Shown piece by piece: positions 7,865 through 15,936 of a stretch of DNA of 47,283 bases (position 1 is the first letter of the stretch; every line of letters starts with the position of its first letter). The notes under the pieces are model-generated. The model did no database searches, had not been told where the DNA came from, and worked only from the letters and a program-made list of their open reading frames with translations. Both the position numbers and the translations under genes were made by a program. The DNA is from an uncultured Pseudorhodobacter sp. (GTDB lineage Bacteria > Pseudomonadota > Alphaproteobacteria > Rhodobacterales > Rhodobacteraceae). The stretch spans positions 1-47,283 of the forward strand of contig CAJXWJ010000024.1 of NCBI GenBank assembly GCA_913062925.1, in the 5' to 3' direction.

Positions 7865-10054
7865 CTAAGGATTGCTTGCCGTCAGGCTTTGCGCCGCCGC
7901 GATCAGCGCTTGGGTCGAGGGCAGGGTGGCGGCATAGGCGGGCCCTGTGGCGATAAAGCTGTCGGTGGCGGTCAGCCGCGCGGTTTTGGCCGCACTGCTT
8001 TCGGCAAACAGCGCCATCAACGCCTCGGCAATGCCGCCCGAGTGGCGGGTTTCATCGACGATCAGGATGTGGCGGCAGCCTTTGGTGGCAGCAAGCAGCG
8101 CTTGTGTCGGCAATGGCGACAGCCAGCGCGCATCAATGATGCGGGTGGCAAGCCCCAAAGCGGTCAGCGCGGGCAGGGCTTGCTGTGCCAGATAACAGCC
8201 ATTGCCAAAGGTCACGATGGCCAGATCTTCGCCGATACCCTGCTGGCCAACCTGACCAAAGCCGATGGTCTGATCGGGGGCGGGATAGGTCTGCATCCAA
8301 GCGCCGTCTTTGTCCTCGTGCAGATCGCGCATCGGGTAAAGGGCGATGGGTTCGACGAAAACCACCAGCCGTTGCTCCTCGCGCGCCAGCCGTGCGCATT
8401 CGCGCAGCATCATCGCCGCCTCTGCGCCATTCGACGGGCAGGCCAATATCAGCCCCGGAATATCGCGCAGCACCGCCAGCGAATTGTCGTTGTGAAAATG
8501 CCCGCCAAAGCCTTTTTGATAGCCCAGCCCCGCGATGCGCAATACCATTGGGTTGCTGTATTGCCCATTCGAGAAAAATGGCAAAGTGGCAGCCTCGCCG
8601 CGCAGCTGGTCTTCGGCATTGTGCAGATAGGCCAGAAATTGAATCTCGGGGAAGGGCAAAAAGCCGTTTTGCGCCATGCCGATGGCAAGGCCTAGGATAG
8701 ATTGCTCGTCCAGCAGCGTGTCGATCATCCGCGTCGCGCCAAAGCGCTGCGCAAGCTTTTGCGTCACGCCGTAAACCCCACCCTTGCGGCCAATGTCTTC
8801 GCCCATCATCACCATCTCGGGGTGGGTCAGCATCAGATCGGTCAGCGCCCAATTGATCAGCCGCGACATGATCTGCGGCTGATCCATCGCCGCCATATCC
8901 GCGCCAAAGGCGGCTGCGCGCGCGGCAGGGCTTGGGCCATTGCTGGCGGCGTTCTGGCGCTTGGGCGGGATGATCGCGGCCATCACATCGCTGGCGCTTT
9001 GCAGCTTGGGGCGCGCGGTGGCCAGATCAGACAGCCGTGCGACTTCGATCTGGGTGTCCAGATAGATCTGCAAGGCATGCTCTGCGGTCAGCGCGCCCGA
9101 TTGATCCAACAGCCGCACCGCGTGCAACAGCGGGTCTTGCGCCTCTTCAGCCTCGACCTCGGCGCGCGGCAGATAGGTGGTGGGCACATCGGCCCCGGCA
9201 TGGCCATAAAGCCGAATGGTTTTCAGATGCAAAAACGCCGGTTTGCGGCGGCTGCGGGTAAACTCTGCGGCCTGCTGCGCGACGCGGTAGGTCTCGAAGA
9301 TATCCAAGCCATTGGCGTGGAAATAGCGCAGGCCCGGCCGGTTTGAAAACGAGGCCGCGATCCAGCCGTCAGGGGTCTTGGTGGAAATGCCAATGCCATT
9401 GTCTTCGCAGCAAAACAAAATCGGCAGCGGATGCGATTGATAGGCGGTCCATTGCGCGGTGTTAAAGGCACCTTGGGCGGTGGAATGATTGGCCGAAGCA
9501 TCGCCAAAAGAGCAAAAGATCAGCGCGTCATCGGGCAGGCTTGCGTGTTCGGGCCGCGCCTTGCGGGCGGCACCAATGGCATAGGCCGCCCCCACCGCCT
9601 TGGGCAGATGGCTTGCGATGGTCGAGGTTTGCGGCGGGATGTTCAGCGCCTTGGACCCCAGCACCTTATGCCGCCCGCCTGAAATGGGGTCCTCGCGCGA
9701 GGCCGCAAAGGACAACAGCATGTCATAGGCCGGAGTTTGGCCCGGCACTTGCCCCGCACGGGCAATCTGAAACGCCGCGTCGCGGTAGTGCAAAAACGCC
9801 ATATCGCTGGGCCGCAGCGCGCGCGCCACAGCCGCAAGGCCTTCGTGGCCGGATGATCCGATGGTGTAAAAGCCTTTGCCCGCCCGCTGCATCACCCGAC
9901 TTTGCCGGTCAAGCGCGCGCGAGATGCAGGCGGCGCGGTAAATCTCGACCGCCACAGCCGCGCTTAAGGGGCCAGAGGCGGGCGCGCCTGCGGGAAAGTC
10001 GCGCGCGGCCACACGGCGCAGAAAGTTGTCATGAACGATATCGGCGCGGTCCAT
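7865..10054 (-). CDS. Fused alpha-beta 2-oxoacid dehydrogenase E1 (thiamine diphosphate enzyme)
   Basis: A 729-residue fusion. Residues 1 to about 370 resemble E1-alpha, with a thiamine-diphosphate signature GDASANHSTAQGAFN (from about 184). After a short linker, about 390-729 resemble E1-beta (MGEDIGRKGGVYGVT, EIQFLAYLHNAEDQLRGEAA, HFHNDNS, ACPSNGAEAAMMLR, VDETRHSGG). It would oxidatively decarboxylate a branched-chain or other 2-oxoacid. E2 and E3 partners normally needed for CoA transfer are not present nearby. The start has AGGAG. It lies 69 nt upstream of the Rieske gene on the same strand, so the two may form an operon. It is divergent from tpa. Substrate unknown. Confidence 0.8.
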   Translation of the reverse strand: MDRADIVHDNFLRRVAARDFPAGAPASGPLSAAVAVEIYRAACISRALDRQSRVMQRAGKGFYTIGSSGHEGLAAVARALRPSDMAFLHYRDAAFQIARAGQVPGQTPAYDMLLSFAASREDPISGGRHKVLGSKALNIPPQTSTIASHLPKAVGAAYAIGAARKARPEHASLPDDALIFCSFGDASANHSTAQGAFNTAQWTAYQSHPLPILFCCEDNGIGISTKTPDGWIAASFSNRPGLRYFHANGLDIFETYRVAQQAAEFTRSRRKPAFLHLKTIRLYGHAGADVPTTYLPRAEVEAEEAQDPLLHAVRLLDQSGALTAEHALQIYLDTQIEVARLSDLATARPKLQSASDVMAAIIPPKRQNAASNGPSPAARAAAFGADMAAMDQPQIMSRLINWALTDLMLTHPEMVMMGEDIGRKGGVYGVTQKLAQRFGATRMIDTLLDEQSILGLAIGMAQNGFLPFPEIQFLAYLHNAEDQLRGEAATLPFFSNGQYSNPMVLRIAGLGYQKGFGGHFHNDNSLAVLRDIPGLILACPSNGAEAAMMLRECARLAREEQRLVVFVEPIALYPMRDLHEDKDGAWMQTYPAPDQTIGFGQVGQQGIGEDLAIVTFGNGCYLAQQALPALTALGLATRIIDARWLSPLPTQALLAATKGCRHILIVDETRHSGGIAEALMALFAESSAAKTARLTATDSFIATGPAYAATLPSTQALIAAAQSLTASNP

Positions 10055-10125
10055 CGCAGGCTCCTGTTTTCGGCCAGACTAGCCGATTGTGGCGCGGGGA
10101 TGAAGCCACCGCTTGCACCCGCCTT

Positions 10126-10160
10126 TCTGGCCTTAGCAGAGCATTTGCTCTGGACATAAG
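10126..10160 (+). promoter_or_regulatory. Putative TauR-binding region upstream of tpa
   Basis: Two direct copies, TCTGGCCTTAG (10126) and TCTGGACATAAG (10149), are spaced 23 bp apart. The stretch between them also contains a perfect inverted repeat CAGAGCA-tt-TGCTCTG (10137-10152). The same kind of 23-bp pair precedes xsc. MocR/TauR regulators bind direct repeats, and I recall a CTGGAC-type box for Rhodobacter capsulatus TauR (from memory, not verified). Confidence 0.6.
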
Positions 10161-10237
10161 GAAATGCCAGCACTTCCCTGATGATACCAGATGAGGGGTC
10201 GCATCGGGCGGCCCAAAGCTATTGAAGAGGTCAGGCC

Positions 10238-11620
10238 ATGGATGGCTATACGAACGCCAATGATATCAGCGCTGTGATCGCCGCCGATAAGGCGCATGTC
10301 TGGCATCACCTAAGCCAGCACAAGGGCTACGAATCCCCCGATGTCGATCCGCGCATCATTGTCGAGGGCAAGGGCCTGCGGGTTTGGGATGCGCGCGGCA
10401 AGGAATATATCGACGCGGTTTCGGGCGCTGTCTGGACGGTGAACGTGGGCTATGGCCGCACAAGCATCGCCGACGCTGTGCGCGACACGCTGGTCAAGAT
10501 GAACTATTTTGCCGGCGTTGGCGGCTCGGTTCCCGCGGCTTTGTTTGCCGAACGGTTGATCTCGAAAATGCCGGGCATGAGCCGGGTCTATTATTCCAAC
10601 TCGGGCTCTGAGGCCAACGAGAAGGTCTATAAGATGGTGCGCCAGATCTCGCACAAGCATCATGGCGGCAAGAAGTGGAAGATCCTGTACCGCGAGCGCG
10701 ACTATCACGGCACCACCATCGGCACTTTGGCGACCAGCGGTCAGGCCGAGCGCGCGGCGCAATACGGGCCCTATCCTGACGGCTTTGTGATGGTGCCGCA
10801 CTGCCTTGAGTATCGCAAGCAGTGGGATGTCGAAAACTACGGCGAGCGCGCAGCTGATGCGATCGAAGAGGTGATCCTGCGCGAAGGCCCAGATACCGTC
10901 GGTGCAATCGTGCTGGAACCCGTGACCGCAGGCGGTGGCGTGATCACCCCGCCCGAAGGCTATTGGCAGCGGGTTCAGGAAATTTGCAAGAAATACAACG
11001 TCTTGCTGCACATTGATGAAGTGGTTTGTGGCCTTGGCCGCACCGGCACTTGGTTTGGCTATCAGCACTACGGCATCAAGCCGGATTTCGTGACCATGGC
11101 CAAGGGTGTCGCCTCGGGCTATGCCGCGATCTCTTGCACTGTCACCACCGAAGAGGTGTTTTCGCTGTTCAAGGATGCGGGCGATACCATGTCGTATTTC
11201 CGCGACATCTCGACCTTTGGCGGCTGCACCGCGGGGCCTGCGGCGGCGCTGGAAAACATGCGCATCATCGAGGACGAAGACCTGCTGAACAACACCCTGA
11301 AGATGGGCGCGCGGGTGATGGATAACCTGAACGCGCTGATGGACAAGCATAAGGTTATTGGCGATGTGCGCGGCAAGGGGCTGTTCTGCGGCGCGGAATT
11401 GGTGGCCGATCGTGTCACCAAAGAGCCGATGGACGAAAAGAAAGTCATGGCTGTGGTGGCCGATTGCAACGCCCAAGGCGTGATCATCGGCATGACCAAC
11501 CGCAGCTTGCCGGGGCTGAACAACACGCTTTGCCTCAGCCCAGCCCTGATCGCCACTGCCGATGATATCGACCAGATCACCGGCGCGATCGACAAGGCCC
11601 TGACCAAGGTCTTTGGCTGA
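10238..11620 (+). CDS. tpa: Taurine-pyruvate aminotransferase
   Basis: A 460-residue class III pyridoxal-phosphate aminotransferase. It transfers the amino group of taurine to pyruvate, giving sulfoacetaldehyde and alanine. PLP-site features are SNSGSEANE (about 120-128), DYHGTT, LLHIDEV with D260, and the Schiff-base lysine K289 in TMAKG. The start has GAAGAGG upstream. The gene sits beside tauR and xsc, the standard taurine-dissimilation set, which makes taurine the best substrate call over other omega-amino compounds. It is followed at once by an intrinsic terminator, so it is transcribed as a single gene. Confidence 0.9.
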   Translation: MDGYTNANDISAVIAADKAHVWHHLSQHKGYESPDVDPRIIVEGKGLRVWDARGKEYIDAVSGAVWTVNVGYGRTSIADAVRDTLVKMNYFAGVGGSVPAALFAERLISKMPGMSRVYYSNSGSEANEKVYKMVRQISHKHHGGKKWKILYRERDYHGTTIGTLATSGQAERAAQYGPYPDGFVMVPHCLEYRKQWDVENYGERAADAIEEVILREGPDTVGAIVLEPVTAGGGVITPPEGYWQRVQEICKKYNVLLHIDEVVCGLGRTGTWFGYQHYGIKPDFVTMAKGVASGYAAISCTVTTEEVFSLFKDAGDTMSYFRDISTFGGCTAGPAAALENMRIIEDEDLLNNTLKMGARVMDNLNALMDKHKVIGDVRGKGLFCGAELVADRVTKEPMDEKKVMAVVADCNAQGVIIGMTNRSLPGLNNTLCLSPALIATADDIDQITGAIDKALTKVFG

Positions 11621-11642
11621 TCCTCTGATCGTCTGATCTGAT

Positions 11643-11679
11643 AAAAACCGCCGTGCGCCCTTGGCTGCGGCGGTTTTTT
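11643..11679 (+). terminator. Intrinsic terminator after tpa
   Basis: An 11-bp stem (AAAAACCGCCG / CGGCGGTTTTT) with a 14-nt loop ends in a T-run. It lies 23 nt past the tpa stop and separates tpa from tauR. Confidence 0.9.
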
Positions 11680-11707
11680 CATGGCGCCAAGCGCTATCGG
11701 CCGGGGC

Positions 11708-11790
11708 TTGACATTCCCGCAGCCTCAGCCGCCTATAAGTCCAGCTGATCAGCCATATGAGGCCAGCCAAACGAGGCCAGCCAAACGAGG
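11708..11790 (+). promoter_or_regulatory. tauR promoter region and tandem-repeat leader
   Basis: TTGACA (11708-11713) and TATAAG (11734-11739) are separated by 20 bp, longer than optimal. A minus-strand CTGGAC box (11744-11739) abuts the -10. A 14-bp unit, GAGGCCAGCCAAAC, is then repeated twice (11759-11786) with a third GAGG acting as the tauR ribosome binding site. The repeats carry minus-strand CTGGCC elements, 22 and 36 bp from the CTGGAC box, so they may be part of an autoregulatory TauR site. Confidence 0.45.
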
Positions 11791-11795
11791 CAAGA

Positions 11796-13256
11796 ATGTC
11801 GATCCCCGCCGAAGCCTTTGTCCTGCCTGCCGCCGCACGCGGCACGTTGCAACAACGCATCCGCCAGATGGTGACCGAAAGCGTGCTGTCGGGGCGGTTT
11901 CGCGCCGGGCAAAAGATGCCCTCGTCGCGCGGCTTGGCCGAGCATCTGGGCATCAGCCGCATCACCGTGACGCTGGCCTATGCCGAATTGGTCAGCGCCG
12001 ATTATCTGTCGGCCAAGGGACGCTCGGGCTATTTCATCTCGGAAAACGCGCCGCGCGCGCCGGAATTGCCCGCCCGCGCGCCGCGCGCCGAGGGGGCCGA
12101 TTTCGCGCGGCTGACGGGGGGGCGCTATTCAGGCTTTGAAACCGTGAAGCGGCCGTTGGATTGGGACAATTACGATTTTCCCTTCATCTACGGTCAGGCG
12201 GACCCAAGCCTGTTTGATCACCAAAACTGGCGGCTTTGCGCGCTGCGCGCCTTGGGGCGCAAGGATTTTGCCGCGCTGACCAGCGATATGTATGACCGCG
12301 ATGATCCGTTGTTGATCGAGCATCTTCTGCGCTCGATCCTGCCGCGGCGCGGGATTGCCGCGCGCGAGGATGAGGTTTTGCTGACCATGGGGGCGCAGAA
12401 CGGGCTTTGGATCACTGCGACCGCGCTTTTGGGGCAGGGGCGGCGGGCGGTGGTGGAAAATCCCGGCTATTCGGGCCTGCGCGGGATTTTGGCGCCTTCG
12501 GGGGCAGAGGTGATCTCGGTCGATGTCGATGCCGATGGGCTGCCGCCCGATGCGGTGCCCAAGGGCGTCGATGTGGTCTTTACCACCGCCAGCCACCAAT
12601 GCCCGACCAATGCGACGATGCCGCTGGAGCGGCGCTTGGCGCTGCTGGAGGCGGCAGGGCGCGAGGGCTTTGTGATTGTCGAGGATGACTACGAATTCGA
12701 GATGTCGTTTCTTAAACCCGTTTCGCCGGCGCTGAAGTCTTTGGACAGCGAGGGGCGGGTGGTCTATGCGGGGTCGTTTTCGAAAAGTGTGTTTCCGGGG
12801 ATGCGGCTTGGCTATCTGGTGGGGCCTGCAAGCTTTATCCGCGAGGCGCGTGCCTTGCGGCTGATGATGCTGCGCCATCCGCCCGGGCATATTCAACGCA
12901 CGGTGGCCTATTTTCTAAGCCTTGGCCATTATGACGCGCTGATCAACCGCATGCGCAACGCCTACCGGCGGCGCAGGCAGGTGATGGAAGAGGCGATCCG
13001 CGAGACGGGGCTGGTGGTGGCAGGGCAGGGCGGCTTTGGCGGTTCGAGTTTCTGGATGCGCGCGCCTGCGGGGGTGGACACCGAGGTGCTGGCCGAAGCG
13101 CTGCGCGGCGAGGGCGTGCTGATCGAGCCGGGGCGGGTGTTTTTCAACCCGCAGCAGGCGCCGAAGAATTTCTACCGGCTGGGCTATTCCTCGATTTCGC
13201 CTGCGAAGATCCCCGAAGGCATTGCGCGCATCGCGGCAGCTATTCGGCGGGCCTGA
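11796..13256 (+). CDS. tauR: MocR/GntR-type regulator of taurine catabolism
   Basis: A 486-residue MocR-family regulator. A GntR winged HTH occupies about residues 17-80 (LQQRIRQMV...MPSSRGLAEHLGISRITVTLAYAEL), followed by a class I aminotransferase-like domain. That domain keeps the PLP lysine (K330 in SFSKSVFPGMRLGY) and the EDDYE aspartates (about 296-300), so it may sense a taurine-PLP adduct. By analogy with Rhodobacter TauR it should activate tpa and xsc. The start is the ATG at 11796 with GAGG 6 nt upstream; the in-frame extension to 11757 runs through the tandem repeats and is unlikely to be coding. Confidence 0.86.
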   Translation: MSIPAEAFVLPAAARGTLQQRIRQMVTESVLSGRFRAGQKMPSSRGLAEHLGISRITVTLAYAELVSADYLSAKGRSGYFISENAPRAPELPARAPRAEGADFARLTGGRYSGFETVKRPLDWDNYDFPFIYGQADPSLFDHQNWRLCALRALGRKDFAALTSDMYDRDDPLLIEHLLRSILPRRGIAAREDEVLLTMGAQNGLWITATALLGQGRRAVVENPGYSGLRGILAPSGAEVISVDVDADGLPPDAVPKGVDVVFTTASHQCPTNATMPLERRLALLEAAGREGFVIVEDDYEFEMSFLKPVSPALKSLDSEGRVVYAGSFSKSVFPGMRLGYLVGPASFIREARALRLMMLRHPPGHIQRTVAYFLSLGHYDALINRMRNAYRRRRQVMEEAIRETGLVVAGQGGFGGSSFWMRAPAGVDTEVLAEALRGEGVLIEPGRVFFNPQQAPKNFYRLGYSSISPAKIPEGIARIAAAIRRA

Positions 13257-13275
13257 GCGCGCAACCTGTAGGCCA

Positions 13276-13321
13276 GCGGGGCGCTGCCCCGCACCCCGGG
13301 ATATTTGTGCCAAGATGAAAG
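13276..13321. repeat. Terminator-like hairpin with Rhodobacteraceae-type extragenic motif
   Basis: A 7-bp perfect GC stem (GCGGGGC-gct-GCCCCGC, 13276-13292) is followed by CCCCGGGATATTT and GTGCCAAGATGAAAG. I recall this composite as a recurrent intergenic element in Rhodobacteraceae genomes. Only one copy is seen in this window. It lies just after tauR and may terminate its transcript. Confidence 0.5.
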
Positions 13322-13326
13322 CCGGT

Positions 13327-13361
13327 TCTGGCGCTATCGGGGTTTTATGTCTGGCCCTAAG
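13327..13361 (+). promoter_or_regulatory. Putative TauR-binding region upstream of xsc
   Basis: Direct copies TCTGGCGCTATC (13327) and TCTGGCCCTAAG (13350) are exactly 23 bp apart, the same spacing as the pair before tpa. They lie 60-95 nt before the xsc ATG, a position suited to activation. Confidence 0.55.
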
Positions 13362-13420
13362 GCGGTTTTCGGTGGCGGCATAACATCGGGGTAAGGCGCG
13401 ATGCCAGAGGAGAGATTGCG

Positions 13421-15193
13421 ATGCGGATGACCACGGAAGAAGCTTTTATCAAAGTGCTGCAGATGCACGGGATTGAACATGCCTTTGGCATTATCGGTTC
13501 GGCCTTTATGCCGATCTCGGATCTGTTTCCGCGCGCGGGGATTACCTTTTGGGATTGCGCGCATGAGGGCTCGGGCGGGATGATGGCGGATGGCTATACC
13601 CGTGCCTCTGGCAAGATGTCGATGATGATCGCGCAAAACGGGCCGGGGATTACCAATTTTGTCACTGCGGTGAAGACGGCTTATTGGAACCACACGCCGT
13701 TGCTGCTTGTGACGCCGCAGGCGGCGAATAAGACCATTGGCATGGGCGGCTTTCAAGAGGTCGAGCAGATGGCGCTGTTCAAGGATATGGTGGCCTATCA
13801 AGAAGAGGTGCGCGATCCGAGCCGGGTGGCCGAGGTGTTGAACCGCTGCATCTTGAACGCCAAGCGGATGTCGGCGCCGGTGCAGATCAACATGCCGCGC
13901 GATTATTGGACGCAAGTGATCGACATTGATCTGCCGGCGATGGTGGAGTTCGAGCGCCCTGCAGGCGGCGAGGCGGCGATTGTGGCGGCGGCGGATCTGT
14001 TGTCAAACGCCAAGTTTCCGGTGATCTTGAACGGTGCGGGCGTGGTTTTGGGCGGGGCGATTGCGGCCAGCATGGCGCTTGCCGAGCGGTTGGAGGCGCC
14101 GGTTTGTGTGGGCTATCAGCACAATGACGCCTTTCCGGGCAGCCATCCGCTGTTTGCGGGGCCTTTGGGCTATAATGGCAGCAAGGCGGCGATGGAGCTG
14201 ATTGCGCAGGCTGATGTGGTTTTATGTCTGGGCACGCGGTTGAATCCGTTTTCGACCCTGCCGGGCTATGGTTTGGATTACTGGCCGAAGACCGCCAAGA
14301 TCATTCAGGTTGATATCAACCCAGACCGGATTGGCCTGACCAAGAAGGTCTCGGTTGGTATTGTGGGCGATGCGCGCAAGGTGGCGGAGGCGCTGCTTGC
14401 CCATCTTTCGGCGCAGGCGGGCGAGGCTGGGCGCGAGGCCCGCAAGGCCAAGATCGCGCAGACCAAATCGGCTTGGGCGCAGGCTTTGTCGAGCATGGAC
14501 CACGAAGAGGACGACGTTGGCACCACTTGGAACCAGCGCGCGCGGGCTGATAAGCCCGAGTGGATGAGCCCGCGGATGGCTTGGCGCGCCATTCAAGCCG
14601 CGCTGCCGAAAGAGGCGATTATCTCGAGCGATATTGGCAACAACTGTGCGATCGGCAATGCCTATCCGACCTTTGAGGCGGGGCGGAAGTATCTGGCGCC
14701 GGGGCTGTTTGGGCCTTGTGGCTACGGCTTGCCTGCGGTGGTGGGCGCCAAGATCGGCTGCCCCGATGTGCCGGTGGTGGGGTTTTCGGGTGACGGCGCC
14801 TTTGGCATCGCGGTGACAGAGCTGACCGCAATCGGGCGCGGCGAATGGCCTGCGATCACCCAAGTGGTGTTTCGCAACTATCAATGGGGGGCCGAGAAGC
14901 GCAATTCGACCCTGTGGTATGAGGACAATTTTGTCGGCACCGAATTGGATCAGCAGGTGTCTTATGCGGGCATTGCCAAGGCTTGCGGTTTGCAAGGCGT
15001 GGTGGCGCGCACAATGGAAGAGCTGACCGATGCGCTGCGTCAAGCGATTGTTGACCAGAAGGCGGGCAAGACCACGCTGATTGAAGCGATGATCAACCAA
15101 GAGCTGGGCGAGCCTTTCCGCCGCGACGCGATGAAGAAACCTGTCGCGGTGGCGGGGATCTCGGCGGCGGATATGGTTCCACAGCGGGTATGA
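13421..15193 (+). CDS. xsc: Sulfoacetaldehyde acetyltransferase
   Basis: A 590-residue thiamine-diphosphate enzyme of the acetolactate-synthase fold. It converts sulfoacetaldehyde plus phosphate into acetyl phosphate and sulfite in the cytoplasm. The activating glutamate lies in DCAHEGSGGMMADGYTRASG (E49). The diphosphate-binding GDGAFGIAVTEL motif follows in the C-terminal domain with the downstream Asn-rich segment FRNYQWGAEKRN. Length and the NGPGITNFVTAV and WNHTPLL segments match Xsc and not acetolactate synthase. The stop overlaps the tauE start (ATGA), so xsc and tauE are translationally coupled. It heads an operon that may continue through ackA and beyond. Confidence 0.92.
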   Translation: MRMTTEEAFIKVLQMHGIEHAFGIIGSAFMPISDLFPRAGITFWDCAHEGSGGMMADGYTRASGKMSMMIAQNGPGITNFVTAVKTAYWNHTPLLLVTPQAANKTIGMGGFQEVEQMALFKDMVAYQEEVRDPSRVAEVLNRCILNAKRMSAPVQINMPRDYWTQVIDIDLPAMVEFERPAGGEAAIVAAADLLSNAKFPVILNGAGVVLGGAIAASMALAERLEAPVCVGYQHNDAFPGSHPLFAGPLGYNGSKAAMELIAQADVVLCLGTRLNPFSTLPGYGLDYWPKTAKIIQVDINPDRIGLTKKVSVGIVGDARKVAEALLAHLSAQAGEAGREARKAKIAQTKSAWAQALSSMDHEEDDVGTTWNQRARADKPEWMSPRMAWRAIQAALPKEAIISSDIGNNCAIGNAYPTFEAGRKYLAPGLFGPCGYGLPAVVGAKIGCPDVPVVGFSGDGAFGIAVTELTAIGRGEWPAITQVVFRNYQWGAEKRNSTLWYEDNFVGTELDQQVSYAGIAKACGLQGVVARTMEELTDALRQAIVDQKAGKTTLIEAMINQELGEPFRRDAMKKPVAVAGISAADMVPQRV

Positions 15194-15936
15194 ACCTGCC
15201 CTTTGATCTGAGCTTTGCGGCGGCGGCCTATATGGCCGTCGTCGTTGTGGTTTCAGCCTTTGTGCGCGGCTATTCTGGCTTTGGCTTTTCGGCCATGGTG
15301 ATCACGGCTTCGGGCTTGGTGACAAGCCCGCTGCATTTTGTGGCGGTTGTGGTTCTCTGCGAGATGGTGATGACGGCGCAGGCTTGGCGCGGCATTGGCG
15401 GCGATGTCGATTGGCGGCGGGTAAAGTTTCTGCTGGCGGGCGCGGCGCTGGGCATGCCCTTGGGGCTATGGGCGCTGACTTCGGTGCCGCTGCCGGTCGC
15501 GCGCGGGGTGATCTCGGGCTATGTGCTGGTGATGTGCGCGATTTTGCTGGCGGGCTGGCGGTTTCGCGCCGAGGTGACGGGGGCGGGCAATCTGGCCGCC
15601 GGCGTGATCTCGGGGCTGGCCAATGCGCCGGGGATGGGGGGCTTGCCGGTGGCTGCGTTTTTTGCCGCCCAACCGATGCCGGTGGCGGTGTTTCGCGCCA
15701 GTCTGGTCGCCTATTTCCCATTGCTCGACCTTTACGGCGCGCCTTTGTATTTCCTCAGCGGTCTGGTCAGTTGGGATACGCTTTGGGCCAGTCTGCTGAC
15801 CCTGCCGATGGTGATTTTCGGCAATTGGCTGGGCGGGCGGCATTTCTTTAAAACCGATCCGCAAGAGTTCCGCCGCTTTGCCATTCTGCTGCTGGGCGCG
15901 CTGGCTTTGGCGGGGCTGATAAAGGCGGTGATCTAG
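15190..15936 (+). CDS. tauE: TauE/SafE-family sulfite exporter
   Basis: A 248-residue integral membrane protein with about eight hydrophobic spans in two similar halves, as in TauE/SafE transporters (FVRGYSGFGFSAMV near the start, GLANAPGMGGLPVAAFF in the second half). It probably exports the sulfite made by Xsc. The ATG overlaps the xsc stop by 4 nt and the stop directly abuts the ackA ATG, so it is made together with both. The symbol reflects context; some authors call the equivalent gene tauZ. Confidence 0.8.
   Translation: MNLPFDLSFAAAAYMAVVVVVSAFVRGYSGFGFSAMVITASGLVTSPLHFVAVVVLCEMVMTAQAWRGIGGDVDWRRVKFLLAGAALGMPLGLWALTSVPLPVARGVISGYVLVMCAILLAGWRFRAEVTGAGNLAAGVISGLANAPGMGGLPVAAFFAAQPMPVAVFRASLVAYFPLLDLYGAPLYFLSGLVSWDTLWASLLTLPMVIFGNWLGGRHFFKTDPQEFRRFAILLLGALALAGLIKAVI

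Noticed and set aside
6905-8695. 596-codon plus-strand frame opposite the Rieske and E1 genes
   Set aside because: It spans two well-supported minus-strand genes and has no motif of its own; it is a shadow frame.
13421-15193. xsc as acetolactate synthase or another TPP decarboxylase
   Set aside because: There is no small subunit gene, and the flanking tpa, tauR and tauE fit sulfoacetaldehyde acetyltransferase.
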